From Amorphophallus konjac (Eukaryota; Streptophyta; Magnoliopsida; Alismatales; Araceae): a stretch of DNA of 64,000 nt. Below, in pieces: positions 21,621 through 34,240 of the stretch. Each line of letters begins with the position of its first letter. Position 1 is the stretch's first letter. The notes under the pieces were generated by a model that worked only from the letters and a program-made list of their open reading frames with translations, had not been told where the DNA came from and did no database searches. The translations under genes and the position numbers were made by a program. The stretch lies in the NCBI GenBank assembly GCA_022559845.1, contig CM040120.1, forward strand, positions 308,300,740 through 308,364,739. The letters are read 5' to 3'.

Positions 21621-23693
21621 TGATGCGGGATTAGATGCGAACCTGGGACTCTAGCTCGCGGACGTCCCTAAGCAAGGGAAACGAGTGGATCTACGCGGTT
21701 GAGAAACTGACAATGAGTCTTGGGTATCGGCTTTTCCGCGTGCTCAGATCGAGTCACGGGACTGGTTCCACTCATTCACTCTCGCAGCAGTGATAAAATT
21801 ATAACGAGCTAAGTTCCTATCACTCATGCAGCGGCATATGAAAATATACGGGATAAGCAAAATGCCAAGTGGGGAGCGGACACGATACCTCCACACTCCG
21901 GGCGTGGGGAAGGTGATCCCGACCAAGACCCGTATTCCCGGTCAATGGTAAGACTTAATTATAGCAAAGGTTTTATTGCCCACTCCACGTAGGGAGGTAA
22001 AGGGCGACAACAATAACCAGGGAATACAAGCTTGGGTTGACGGGCAGCAATTTGGGCAGCTCTGGCAGTAGCGCGTGTCGACAAATGTGGGGTCCACGGC
22101 CTGGTCGGAGGGCCGATCGGGCCGGGAGTAGTACCGCTGTGAAGGGGACCCCAGGGGGAACAATCCCTAGGAGGAGGAGGCGCCGGTTCGCCTTGTGGAA
22201 GGCGAGACGGTCAGCCTGTGGGACGTTGTTGCTTGTTGTCCCCAGACCTGTGGTGCAGTTTCAACACTATGCGACCCGAAGAAAACACTTGCTGCGGCCA
22301 ACTCTGACATTGGATCGATGCGAAACTAGCAACGTTGTGAAGCTAGCTTAGAGATCTTCAACCACCTATTATTACAGGAATTTTTCTGTCTTTGTATTTG
22401 CCAAGGCTGAATTTAGAACATGCAGACGTCTCTAGCTCAGAACATACCGGGCAGATTGGGATCTTCCTGAGAGCTTGGTTTGACCGAGACTCAAACTATG
22501 GATCTGGGAGTTAAGATTTTAATGGGAGATGGAGGAGAAAGTAAGGAACACGAGGATAATTTTTTTGTAATTTTCTGAGGTGGTTTGAGAGAGGCAATTG
22601 ATTTTATGGTGGAGAGGGGTCGGATCTGGACTGCATAAGATAGAATAGAAACCGGTTTTCATAGAGATTTTTATGAGAGGTAAATGAACTCCTAAAATCG
22701 TGGAAAATTTTGGGGAAAGGGGTTTCGGTGGACAGAAAACACAGTCCAAATTTCAGAGCGATCTGAAATTGGAAAGGGGGTCAAAAGGGCAAAGAAGTGG
22801 GCTGCTGGAACATAGATCTACACAGGGACAGAATCTATAGATTGGGGAAATAAAAGTGGAACAGGGGGTAAACGAAGGGGTAATGAAGTGAATTTTTGTG
22901 TGGAAGGAGGTAACAACGTGGGGAACTCACCCTCCAATTTTTAGCACGATCTGATTTTCTGATGGGGAGCTAAAAATCAGGTTTTAGACCTCTGTCCAGC
23001 AATAGACAGATCTACGACATTGAGGCGGTGGTGGTGCGATGGCGGCTCGATGGCGGCGGCGGTGGAGCTTCACACTCAGAGGGGAGATACAACTTGGAAT
23101 CCACCAAGTTTTCTAGGGAATCCACCCTAAGAATACAGCAATCCAGTTGCAAGGGGAGAGGGGAGAGAGGGGGCGACCAAGGGCTTCTTGTGCCAAATGC
23201 ATTAATTCTTCATTAATTCTCACAAAATGGAAAATACAAGGTTATATAGCTCTGACCAAAAGACTTAATTGCCCTTAGATCTAGGGTTAGGGAGGGGCAA
23301 ATAAGGGATAGGAGAAGTATTCTCCTATGTGGTCAAATGGCCATACATAAAAAATTACAACATGAATAAAAAACAATAGAGGGGCGCGCCCCTTTGAAAA
23401 AAGGGGGAGACATTGGAATTTTCTTCTTCCCTCTCCTTGGTCCAAGTCCAATCTTGGACTTTGAACTAGCCCCACATGGGCCCTAGAGCCTAGGTGGACC
23501 AATGGGAAATAAGGTGGGGGTCCCGCCGGGCCAACATGACCTTTTGCAAAGAAACCCAAAGACTTCTAAGGACTAACACTTTGGGTTATAGTTGCCATAC
23601 ATTTGCAAACCCATTTAACACACGGGTATAAATGCAAACAAAAGGGTACAAATGCAAAAATAAAATGTTAGTGTCCGGTGTTGATTCCCATCA
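21621..23693 (-). repeat. 3' LTR of element L
   Basis: Left edge TGATGCGGGATTAGATGCGAA, right edge GTGTTGATTCCCATCA. A TATA box on the minus strand (GCTATATAAC, 23250-23241) precedes the presumed leader. The 22.5-23.6 kb GC-rich ORFs lie in this LTR and have shifted counterparts in the other copy; they are not genes. Confidence 0.88.
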
Positions 23694-24376
23694 ATTCTCC
23701 CGGAGTGGGAAGAACTCGACCCCGTCGAGTAAGGGGTGTGACTGCTCGTGTGGCTCCTGTGGATCTGTCACCGTACCCGGTAACGCGGAGTACATTCCAC
23801 TCCAAGTAATCGTCACCTGCTCATCCCGTATATATTCGATATGCACATGCTGCTGTGGGAACGAGGCTAGTGGTGGACACTCCGGGGTGGGGTCACTCTC
23901 AAAGGAAGGATACAGCTCAATCACTCACTATGAATCACCGCTGGGTCCCTTTATGTGACTAGATCCGAGACATTGTAGTAGAGATGATCCCAAATTCTAG
24001 CAAGTCTACACCATACGCATGAGATCGGACTCGCCTCACACTCGAAAGGGACTGACACCACGAGCGTACAGTAGACCGACTCGACTCAACGGATGCAGAC
24101 TCCCAACAGACTGGATGACAATCAAAAAGAAAACTCACACATGACCCTAGACGTACTAAGGAAGACTCGATACGAATGTCAGACACCGTCTGCATACACT
24201 AAGTGTAAAGATAGACTGACCCACAACTTGATGCCATGAGTCTCAACCCTTGTCAACCGTCTCCGGTTTGAGAAAACTCGATCACGGGTATGGAAGTGTA
24301 AGAGGATCAGGAGGCGGGTGACGGGAAGGTAACCCGGACGTTTGGTGTAGAACATGGAAAATGGGAAGTCCGGGCA
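23694..24376 (-). other. Internal 3' part of element L, non-coding
   Basis: Lies between the ORF stop and the 3' LTR. The last bases before the LTR read CCGGGAGAAT on the minus strand, a weak polypurine tract. No motif is recognised in the rest. Confidence 0.5.
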
Positions 24377-24982
24377 TTATCTCTCGTACGCATGGCAGAA
24401 ATCAGACCATACCGCGTCAACATAGGGGGTCGGCAGTGGTACGGTAATCACTAGCGGCTGCTCTACCGTAGGAGAGACGGGCAAAAGAGGGATGGATGAC
24501 TGCTGCTCGGGAGTGACTAGCAAAAGAGAGGCGGTAGGCTGGTCAGGGCCGTCAAGGGAAGCTGGCATGGGTGACAACACGGGGTCATCTGGTGGGGCTG
24601 GGGTGTCCGTCAAACCCTGGCCCTCTACATGCTCTATTGGAGTGCTTTCTAACCCCTCAACCTCAGCGAGGTACTCCTCGGCCAACTCTTGGTCAGCCTC
24701 ATAACTTACTAGAATAAGCCCGGGTGGGGCAGCCTCTGAATGTGTGTCCTCTATGATGGTGAGAGGACCTGGGGACTCCGGAGATGGCGTCGGGTTGGGA
24801 CTACCAATGACAACCTCCTTAGGTTCGAGCATGACTTCGTCCTGCCTCGGAGGTGGGCTAGGGGGACTCAGTGGCCCAATACGTGAACACATTCTATCCA
24901 ACCTATCCAACTTTTCCATGAGAGTTCGGAACATGTCGGCCACAGATGGCTCATCGGGACGATGGACTTGTGGTTCTGCCAT
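24377..24982 (-). CDS. Proline-rich ORF of non-autonomous element L, function unknown
   Basis: An uninterrupted frame of 201 codons from the ATG at 24982 (MAEPQVHRPDEPSVADMF). The frame stays open upstream to 25141, adding 53 residues rich in Arg and Leu whose start codon is less convincing. The first 45 residues contain a short heptad-like helix (MFRTLMEKLDRLDRMCSRIG). The rest is rich in Pro, Glu and Ser with repeated SPP/PTP words, ends near CHAYER, and looks disordered. It is the only long ORF in the element, on the element strand, and ends about 680 bases before the 3' LTR. I do not recognise it. A degenerate gag N-terminus or a lineage-specific protein are both possible. An intact frame in an element with about 8-10 percent LTR divergence is unexpected if it had no use, but composition bias can keep frames open. 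Confidence 0.4.
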   Translation of the reverse strand: MAEPQVHRPDEPSVADMFRTLMEKLDRLDRMCSRIGPLSPPSPPPRQDEVMLEPKEVVIGSPNPTPSPESPGPLTIIEDTHSEAAPPGLILVSYEADQELAEEYLAEVEGLESTPIEHVEGQGLTDTPAPPDDPVLSPMPASLDGPDQPTASLLLVTPEQQSSIPLLPVSPTVEQPLVITVPLPTPYVDAVWSDFCHAYER

Positions 24983-25231
24983 GGGGCTGGCAGGTAGTTG
25001 GACATGCGAATGACAAGGGGTTGGAATGCACCGACCAAGACGAAGTGATGAACCTAGACGTAACCAATATCTAGCACGTGGCGGAGGTATGATCCGAAGA
25101 CTGAACTCACGCAAGTGTGCTACCTTCCCAATAGGCGTCACCTATCGTTCCGGGAACACCTTTTGATATACCGGATATAGGGTGCAATGCGAAACCTTGG
25201 ACCGACTAACCGACTACCCTAGACTCGACTT

Positions 25232-25244
25232 GGCTCTGATACCA
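25232..25244 (-). promoter_or_regulatory. Primer-binding site of element L (Met-tRNA type)
   Basis: The minus strand reads TGGTATCAGAGCC, a perfect match to the common plant PBS, three bases from the LTR edge at 25248. Confidence 0.93.
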
Positions 25245-25247
25245 ATT

Positions 25248-27319
25248 TGATGTGGGATGGGATGCGAACCTGGGACTCTAGCTCGCGAACGTCCCTAAGC
25301 GAGGGAAACGCGTGGATCTACGCAGTTGAGGAACCAGTAATGAGTCTTGGGTATCGGCTTTTCCGCGTGATCGGATCGAGTCACGGGACGAGTTCCACTC
25401 ATTCACTCTCGCAGCGGTGATAAAATTATAACGAGCTAAGTTCCTATCACTCATGTAGCGACAGATGAAAATATACAAGATAAGTAAAATGCCAAGTGGG
25501 GAGCAGACACGATACCTCCACGCTCCGGGCGTGGGGAAGGCGATCCCGGCCAAGACCCGTATTCTCGGTACAATGGTAAGACTTAATTACAACAAAGGTT
25601 TTATTGCCCACTCCACGCAGGGAGGTAAAGGGCGACAACACTAACCTGGGAATACAAGCTTGGGTTGACGGGCAGTAATTTGGGCAGCTCTGGTGGTAGC
25701 GCGTGCCGACAAACGTGGGTTCACATCCTGGTCAGAGGGCCGATCGGGCCGGGAGTAGTACCGCTGCGAAGGGGACCCCTGGGGGAACAATCCCTAGGAG
25801 GGGGACGTGCCGGTTCACCTTGTGGAAGGCGAGACGGTCAGCCTATGGGACGTTGTTGCTTGCTGTCCCTGGACCTGTGGTGCAGTTTCAGCACTACGCG
25901 ACCTGACAAAAACACTTGCTGCGACCAACTCCGACGTCGGATCCATGCAAAACTAGCGCTGTTGCGAAGCTAGCTTAGAGATCTTCAACCACCTGTTATT
26001 ATAGAAAATTTCCTGTCTCTTTATTTGTCGAGGTTGAATTTAGAACATGTGGACTTCTCTGGCTCAGAATAGATCGGGCAGATTGAGATCTACCTGAGAA
26101 CTTGGTTTGACCGAGGCTCAAACTATGGATCTGGGAGTTAGGATTTTTATGGGAGATGGAGGAGAAAGTAAAAAAAACGAGGATAATTTTTTTGTAATTT
26201 TTTGAGGTGGTTTGAGAGGCGAAATGGATTTTATGGTGGAGAGGGGTCGGATCTAGACTATACAGGAAAAATAGAAACTGATTTTCACAGATATTTTTAT
26301 GAGGGGTAAATGAACTTATAAAATCGTGAAAATTTTTGGGGAAAGGGGTTTTGGAGGACAGAAAACACAGTCCAAATTTTAGAGCGATCTGAAATTGGAA
26401 AGGGGGTCAAAAGGGCAAAGAAGTGGGCTGCTGGAACACAGATCTACACAGGGATAGAATCTGTAGATTGGGGAAATAAAAGTGGAACAGGGGGTAAACG
26501 AAGGGGGAATGATGTGAATTTTTTGGTGGAAGGAGGTAACAACATGGGGAACTCACCCTCCAATTTTCAGCATGATCTGATCTCCGGATGGGGAGCTAAA
26601 AATTGGGCTTTAGACCTCTATCTAGCAATGGACAGATCTGCGACGGCGAGGCGGTGGTGGTGCGATGTCGGCTTGATGGCGGCGGCGGCGGAGCTTCACA
26701 CTCAGAGGGGAGATACAACTTGGAATCCACCAAGTTTTCTAGGGAATCCACCCTAAGAATACAACAATCCAGCTGCAAGGGGAGAGGAGAGAGAGGGGGC
26801 GCCCAAGGGCTTCTTGTGCCAAATGCATTAATTCTTCATTAATTCTCACAAAATGGAAAATACAAGGTTATATAGCTCTGACCAAAAGACTTAATTGCCC
26901 TCAGATCTAGGGTTAGGGAGGGGCAAATAAGGGATAGGAGAAGTATTCTCCCATGTGATCAAATGGCCATACATAAAAAATTACAACATGAATAAAAAAT
27001 AATAAAGGGGGGGCGCCCCTTTGAAAAAAGGGGGAAAAATTAGAATTTTCTTTTTCCCTCTCCTTGGTCCAAGTCCAATCTTGGACTTTGAACCAGCCCC
27101 ACATGGGCCCTAGAGCCTAGGTGGACCAATGGAAAATAAGGTGGGGGTCCCGCCGGGCCAACATGCATTTTGCAAAGAAACCCAAAGACTTCTAAGGACT
27201 AACACTCTGGCTTATAGTTACCATACATTTGTAAACCCATTTAACACAAGGGTATAAATACAAACAAAAGGGTACAAATGCAAAAATAAAATGTTAGTGC
27301 TCGGTGTTGATTCCCATCC
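25248..27319 (-). repeat. 5' LTR of element L
   Basis: Left edge TGATGTGGGATGGGATGCGA next to the PBS. Right edge GTGTTGATTCCCATCC, where the last base has changed from the expected A. The TATA box is at 26876-26867 (GCTATATAAC, minus). Confidence 0.88.
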
Positions 27320-29076
27320 GGAAGATTGGGACTAGTCGGCTGACCGCTTAGGTGTGTAGCCGAATGCTGGAGCTGGAAACTAGAGCTGGAGCTGGCCGGC
27401 TGACTACTGATGTGTAGTAGTCAAAAGACTGGGACTGGTCGACTGACCGTTGAGGTATGTAGCTGAATACTGGAGCTAGAGACTGGAAGTGGAGCTGGCT
27501 GGCTAACTTCTGATGTGTAGTAGCCGAAAGACTAGGACTGGTCGGCTGACTGCTGAGGTGTGTAGCCAAATGCTGGAGCTGGAAACTGGAGCTGGACTAG
27601 CCGGCTGACTGCTGATGTGTAGTAGCCAGAAGACTGGGACTGGTCGGCTGACCGCTAAGGTGTGTAGCCGAAGACTGGGACTAGAGTTGGTGATGACCGA
27701 CCCTCGGGGGTGTAGTGGCCACCATTATTGTGGAGTGATGTTGAGCTTGCCATCGGCGGGATGTCACGGTCGACGACTTTCATCAGTGAGGGGTAGAGAG
27801 GAAGAGGGCTTCTTTTTTTGTTATTATTCTCTTTACCAGCTCTATCACCCTTGCGGGTTTTCGCCAGAGCTGGCCCCCTTTTACTTTTTTCGGTATACCC
27901 TTGCAGATTTTCACACCGAGGGGTTACCCAATTTTGCCTGAGGTGCCCTTGCGGGTTTCACCTCAACTGGGTTGATGGCAATTTTTGCCCTCAGTAGTCC
28001 CGTGGGGAGAATTGACTGAGGCCGTCGGGGTATCTCTATTTTTAACCCCCCTTTTTTTTTGACATGGGAACCTTGTGGCTGCCGTCCGTAGTGTGTTGCT
28101 GTCAGGGGACATGACTTGGAGTTTGTGTTATTGATGGCTTGTCACCATTGTAGCAGTGACTGTGACTTTGACTGGTTACTGAGTAACCTAGAGTTTAACT
28201 GGTGATCTGGGAACCGGTGAGCCTTGGTGGCGTATTGTTGGAGTCTTGACTGGGATTTGGGAATTGGTACGCCTTTGTGGCGTATTGCTGGAGTCATGAT
28301 TGGGTTCCTTGTGGTTTAACAATGATGGGCAGATGATTGGGAGTTCTAGGTTGATCGATCTTTATGATAGATGGATCCAAGGTTGATGTGATTCAGAGGC
28401 CCACCGAGGTGGTGTATAGGCTGAGGTTTGTTGGAATGAATGGATGGAATAGTGCATGAGTTTCTAGTGTATACGGGCCGACCTTGGTGGTGTGAGGCCG
28501 GAGGAGGTGTGAGCCAACCAGGCTGGTGTATGGATAACTAGCGAGTGTAAGATTGATGAATCAGAGAGGTGTATTGGTCGGGGACTGGTATAGGCTAACC
28601 ATGGAGGTGTGCATCCTTGGTGACTAGCGTAGGCCGAACGTGATGGTATGTGGCAGACAGGGAGGTGAAGGGCTTATAAACTGAAGCAGGGCATTAATCA
28701 GGGGCTGGTATGGGCCAACTGGAAGGGTATATGGTTATTGGAAGGTGGGTGATTGGTTGCCCCAGATGGAGGAGGAGAGAGTTTTTTTTGTGTTCTCTTT
28801 ACCAGATCTGTCACCTTTTCAGGTTTTCGTCAGAACTGGCCCTCTTTTACTTTTTTCGATATGCCCTTACTAGTTTTCACACCGAGGAGTTACCCGATTT
28901 TGCCTGAGGTGCCCTTGCGGGTTTTTACCTCAGCTGGGTTTCAGGCATTTTTGCTCCCAGCCACCTCCTTATGGAGAGGGTGGCTGAGTCCGTCGGAGCA
29001 TCTCTATTTTTATCCCCTTTTATTTTTAATTTTTTTTTGTACCTATGAGCCTCGCAGCTGTCGTCCTTAGCCTGTT
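27320..29076. repeat. Continuation of minisatellite field and first half of a 966-bp duplication
   Basis: 27320-27720 repeats the GGTCGGCTGACCGCTGAGGTGTG-TAGCC words of the field to the left of element L. 27790-28130 and 28757-29076 are diverged copies of one segment spaced 966 bases apart (for example CTTTTACTTTTTTCG at 27878 and 28844, and CCTGAGGTGCCCTTGCGGG in both). No coding potential survives in both copies. It appears to be the non-coding body of element P3. Confidence 0.75.
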
Positions 29077-32000
29077 TGTAACACCCCTAATTTTTCTAGA
29101 AATTATTCAAGAATTTTCTGAGATTCAATATAATTATTAAGCATTGAAAAGGCGTAATGTGCTATTAAAAGAATTATGGGATAATTAAATCAATTTAAAG
29201 GCCCTATATTAACCAAAGGGTTAAGCCCAACTCAAATATGCCCAAAGACCGAATTCCAAGACCATTAGGCCCAAGCTCACCTCTAGAGTCATAATTAAGG
29301 TAATTTACGAAATTAAATTGGATAAATAGGTTGATAAAAAGGATAAATGTGAGATAATTAGAAAATCTAAAAATTTCAGATTTAACCGCCAGGACACGGT
29401 CTATCGCGAGACTGCCTTCTCACAATAGCGGTCGCGCAATGACCGCTACTATGTTCCGTGGACGGGTGAAGAAGAAGCATGGAAAAGTTGGATTTTTTCC
29501 ATCCCAATCTCTATGATTCGAAGCTACCTGGCATGGAAACCTAGTCTAGGACTCTTGGGGATCAATCCTACTCCAATTTAAGACTCTTAGATCTTTCTAA
29601 TCCTCAGCCCTAGGTAAAACTCTATAAATAGGTCTCAGGTTCAACTTGCGCAAACCCTTGTTTTGGAGCGCGTAGTTCGGCGGTAAGGAGACATTATTTC
29701 AGATTGGTTATTTAGAACATTATGTTCCTTTTAGTATTAACTAACATCCTTCAAAATTTCGTGATAGGAGGTCAAGCATCCAGAGAGTTAGAAGCCTCCG
29801 AAGTTGTTGTTCCTCTGTAAGGTGCTTAGGAACCAGCGTGCCGGTCCAAGGAAGATATAGGGTTTGGAAGCCCTAATTGAGGTATTTTGAAGTTCATCCT
29901 TTAAAAAAATTTGTTAACCTTTATATCTTCTACCTACCCTCCAAATTTCATGGACTTAGGTCAAGTGGTTAAGGAGAACGAGGGACGGGAAGTTGCTGGT
30001 TTAGCATAGGACGTGCAGAAACTAGGGCATTCTTCCAGTCCAAAATTCAAAGTCTAAAGCCTGTTACAAAGGTAGGTTATCTCATGAAAAGGCTAAATTA
30101 ACATGTTAGGAACAAAAGCCCTCTAATTTCTTGTGATTTCATGCATCGTACATGGAGAACTTCATGCATATAGGGTTATCACAACATGCATGAATCCTGC
30201 CCTTTAATGAAAAGATGATAATTTGGATTAATTCACGTAATTTTGTGCATCTCCATGCCTTGTTTTTCTTCAATCATGACTTGCCTTCATGTCTACTAGA
30301 ATTTCCATCCATAACTTGCCCTAGAATAGGCTTTAATTGCACTATTTTGACCCTTCTGGCTGGCAGGCATAAGACGGTCTCACCGAGACCGCTACTATCG
30401 AATAGCGGTCCCAGACTGACCGCGTAAGCATAGTAGCGGTTCTCGATAGACCGCTTTCATATTTCTATTTTATGCACTCCGTTTACTCTAAATAGATTGC
30501 ATATTGGTTCTTATAAACATATGTTAAGCCTAGGTAATTAGGTCTTATTCCTAGTTATGACTTTACATATATGAACTTGGTTATATTGTTCATCCATCAT
30601 GATAGATTTCATGTCCTTAAGGTGTTTTAAACTTATTTTAAACTTATGATATTTTCATGGCAAAACTCTTATGATTTGTATTAAAGTTAATTCTACAAGG
30701 TTCATGGACTTGTCTTATTGTTGTTTTAATCGCTGTTTTATCACGATTCACTCTCATCTTTGAATCTTTCATAAGTACATAGTGCGTACTCCGGTGCGTA
30801 GCTATTAGTTACACCTTGCACATGTTAGGCACACAATCTTGGACTTGTGATCCTCTCTGTTGGATATTCCTTCCACCAGACTAGGTGATCATGTTTCAAG
30901 GCCTCCGTAAGTCTCCGCGAGCCTGGGATTCCTACTAGGACGCCAAGCTGGTTGTACCCTCAAAGTCCAATTGTCTAGAAAGCACTTTACCGGCATTTTC
31001 TGTGTCTTGGATAGTCGCGGCCATCAGGCTACCGCCACTGTCAAGTAGCGGTCATGCCGTGACCGCGTAAATCCAGAGTCCCACTATGTCGACTCTTTCT
31101 TATTCTGGCGTCGACTCTGTCTAGAAACGGTCCTGACTTGACCACGTCTGTATAGAAACGGTACAAGAACGACCGCGTCTTTCCTAATCTTGTCTAACCC
31201 GGGGTTTGACCCAAGGGTTGATTTTCCTATGTTCCTAGATGGTCTATTGATTATCTAGAACCTAACACCTTGTTCAATAAGTTATTGATGAATTATGAAA
31301 GTTAAGGAATATGTCGTTATGCTGCCGAATTTCTTCCGTACCATATCCTTGTCATTAAATCATCCTTGATCTCATGATTTCAATTTGGAACGTCTTACCT
31401 TGATATTTGTTATCATGAAACTATTGTTGAACTGTACATTATTGGCCTACATTATTGATATTTCTCGTGGAAGTAGTCTGATTTATAACGTGAAGATGCA
31501 GATCGGGCACTGATTGTGTCCAAGGGCTCGACACTAGCCCCCTCGGCTGATTGTCGAAAACATATTAAAAACCATGGGGTATGATGAAACACTGGCGTCG
31601 CATTGCGCTAGAAGTACTTTTTTATAGACGAGTGAAAATCACGAGGCAATCTAGTGAAATTACATTCTTGTGTGTTAAGTGACTTTCTAGTGTATAGCCT
31701 TTATGGTTATGAAAAGTGCATTCTCGTTACATTCTTGTTTGTGAAAGGTCATATTTACATTCATGCTATATTCTTGCTTGATCATATTCCCAATTTACAT
31801 GAACTCTCATATCTCATCTTGATCATATCTTGTTACTTGTGTTACTTTGGTTTGTACCGCATGTTTTACCATATTTCCTTTATCTTATTTTCTAGAGCTA
31901 AAATGTTAATTACTTAAACATTGCCTTCATGTTGATACGAAGATACCTACTGGGCAAGTGTGCTCATTCCCTACTTTTCTAATATTTTCAGGGCATTCTA

Positions 32001-32310
32001 GCGGGTCGGATTCAGACTATTCAAGTGATGGATCCGAGTGCGATTGATGGTTCGAGAGAAGCCATAGCTAGTCTAGTCAAGAGTCAATTATGTAATTTTC
32101 ACTTTATTGAGTCTAGTTAGTCAAAAAGTCTTTGTAAACTTTTCATTATGATTCAATAAAGTCAAGGTTTTTAGATTGTACCATCTTCTGTTCACTTTTA
32201 TGTGTGAATGATTAGTGCTCTGATTGTTATTATCACTTGAGACTTCTCTTGCCGGCTATTCACGTTCCCGTTTAGTCTCCGCTGCATAATCTCAGGGCGT
32301 GACACTATCA
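29077..32310 (+). mobile_element. Tekay-type Gypsy solo LTR (3234 bp) with perfect TSD
   Basis: Starts TGTAACACCCCTAATTTTTC and ends GCGTGACACTATCA, flanked by CTGTT on both sides (29072-29076 and 32311-32315). The host resumes as TTAGGGGAC, matching CTGTCAGGGGAC in the sister copy 966 bases upstream. The TGTAACACCCC opening is typical of Tekay/chromovirus LTRs. There is no PBS or polypurine tract beside it, so it is a solo LTR from recombination. It contains AGCGGTC/GACCGCT hairpin motifs near 29400-29450, 30370-30450 and 31010-31170. An alternative 3' edge at 32304 (GTGACA) is possible but would leave no target duplication. Confidence 0.82.
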
Positions 32311-33489
32311 CTGTTAGGGGACGTCACATGTAGGTTGTGCAATCAACGACTTGTTGCTATTGTAGAAGCGGCTGTAGATCGACCCTTAACCGAGTAGCTC
32401 GGAGCTTTAAGGTGAATCTGGAGAGTGGATGGTCTTTGTTGTAGATGGCTGGGACTTTGACTGGGATCTGGGTGGCTCGACCTTAATGGACATGATGGCC
32501 GAAGCTGAGCTTAGACTGAGTGTCCGCCTGGGTGTTGCTACCCCTTGGGACATGATATGATCTGAAGGGATAAACCGCCTATCGGGGCTTGCTGGTAGTC
32601 ACCGATGGGGACTCGATGGAGCTTTGCCGGTGTCACCAGTTGGCGTTGGCAGGGATTCCATCGAGTCGTTGGCCGACGTAGGTGGAGTTTCTCTTGAGCT
32701 ACTGGGCCGGTGTCGGCAAGATTCACCCCGAATCGTTGATTGATGTTGGCAAGGTGGGTTCCCGAGTTACTGGTCGATGTCGGTGGGGTAGCATGCGAAC
32801 ACCTTTACAATGTTATTAATGATTTGCATTACCCCTTTCCCTTTAGGGTGCTTCTAAGGGTGGACCAGTGCCCCCAGTCTATCACAAACTGGAGTCCACC
32901 TTGACAGGTGCTTTACAGGATAGTAAGATCTTGAGCCGACAACCGCTATGATGGATTTTGAGCTTGGTGCCATTCTGGTGAGTGGAAGGATCTCTTGACT
33001 CATGACCTTCAAATGGGCTAGGCCTCTTTTCTAATGACCCATATTCATTTGAGGGAGGACCGACGCTCCTCCTTGGAGTTGCCCCCTTGCTTGGGCTTGA
33101 AAGGCTAGATACTGGATCGGGGTGGTTGCCCCTGATGTGATACTAGTGCATCGGCATCTTTGAGTCTCGCCTTGTCTTCTGGAGGCAGGGGCGGCGGCGG
33201 TGGGTCACCCATTTTTGCAGTAGCTATGGCACCCCCCCCTTTTTTGTGGGGCCGAGGTTGACTCAGCACCAATGTGGTGGACCGAACGAACCCGGTCTAG
33301 GGCTATCTGGAGCATGGGGCTTCTGGTGAGTGTCGGTGTAGCCGGAACTCGGGAGTTTGATCCCCGAGCTGGGGCTGACAGAGTGGCGACCTGGAGCTTG
33401 ACATTCACCTAGGCCGTTGGAGTTGTCATCGGAACCTGAGGTTGAAAGCCTATACAGGGAGCTGATGAAGGTGGGATCTGGGGCTGGAA
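32311..33489. other. Non-coding P3 body after the solo LTR
   Basis: Continues the 966-bp duplication (32311-32340), then degenerate GTGTCGGCAAGRTTC/GTTGATTGATGTTGGC-like words to about 32800. No ORF with recognisable content is seen. Confidence 0.5.
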
Positions 33490-34240
33490 ACTCATATTGA
33501 CTGTTGACAAAGCTAGGACCCAGGGCTAGAAGCCCGTCTTGAGTGATGATGGTGCTGGGACCTAGGACTAGATGCCGATCTTGGGCATTGATGAAATTGG
33601 AACTTGGGGGTGGAAGCCCGTCTCAGGTGCTGATGAAACTGAGATCTGAGACTGAATGCCAGTCTCGGGTGTTGATAAAGCTGGGACCCGGGGCTAGACG
33701 CCCATCTTGGTTATTGATGGAGCTGGATCCCAAGGCTGGCAGCCCGTCCTGGGTGTTGATGTAGCTGGAACCCGGGGCAAGATGCCCATTTTAGGTGTTG
33801 TTAAGGCTGGAACCCGAGGCTGAACGCCCTACTTGGGTGTTGCTGGAGCTGGATCCCAGAGCTAGGCGCCCTTTTTGGGTGTTGTTGGAGCTGGAACACA
33901 GAGCTAAACGCCCATCTTGGGTGTTGGTGATGCTAGAATACTGGGACCCAGGGCAGAGCACCCATCTTGGGTGTTGATGTAGCTGGGACCCAGGGCTGGA
34001 AGCCTATCTTGGGTGTTGATAGAGCTAAGACCCGAGGCTGGAAGCCCATCTTGGGTGCTGATGAAGCTGGAACCTAGGGCTGGGAGCTCGTCATGGATGT
34101 TGCTAGAGCTAGTTCTCGGGGATAGGTGCTCGTTTTGGGTGTTATTGGAGCAGAGACCCAGGGCTGGAAGCTCATCTTGGGTGTTGCTGGAGTTGAGACC
34201 CAGGCTGGAAGCCCATCTTGGGTGTTGAGGTGGCCACGTC
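33490..34240. repeat. 42-bp minisatellite
   Basis: GGGTGTTGATGWAGCTGGGACC-type units recur at exact 42-bp steps (33670, 33712, 33754, 33796, 33838, 33880, 33922, then an 8-base insertion, 33972, 34014, 34056, 34098), about 16-18 units in all. Because 42 is a multiple of three, every frame tends to stay open. The plus-strand ORFs reading WVLLELxPRAxxPS are therefore a by-product. Confidence 0.92.

Larger units (their letters stand above)
21621..27319 (-). mobile_element. Non-autonomous two-LTR retrotransposon (element L)
   Basis: Two direct LTRs of 2073 bp (21621-23693) and 2072 bp (25248-27319) flank a 1.55 kb internal region. The minus orientation is set by a PBS at 25232-25244. The flanks GAAAG (21616-21620) and GGAAG (27320-27324) match at four of five bases, and joining them restores the host repeat word AGCCGAAAGATTGGGAC-like seen elsewhere, so this is a true insertion. 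No gag, protease, reverse transcriptase or integrase motif is present. The internal region has one long ORF (24377-24982). By eye the LTRs differ at roughly 8-10 percent over the first 230 bases, so it is much older than element A. A third, plus-strand LTR of the family starts at 62574. Confidence 0.87.

Noticed and set aside
33543..34228. Plus-strand ORFs resembling a repeat protein (WVLLEL units)
   Set aside because: The 42-bp period keeps all frames open. Several frames are equally long and an 8-base indel breaks them.
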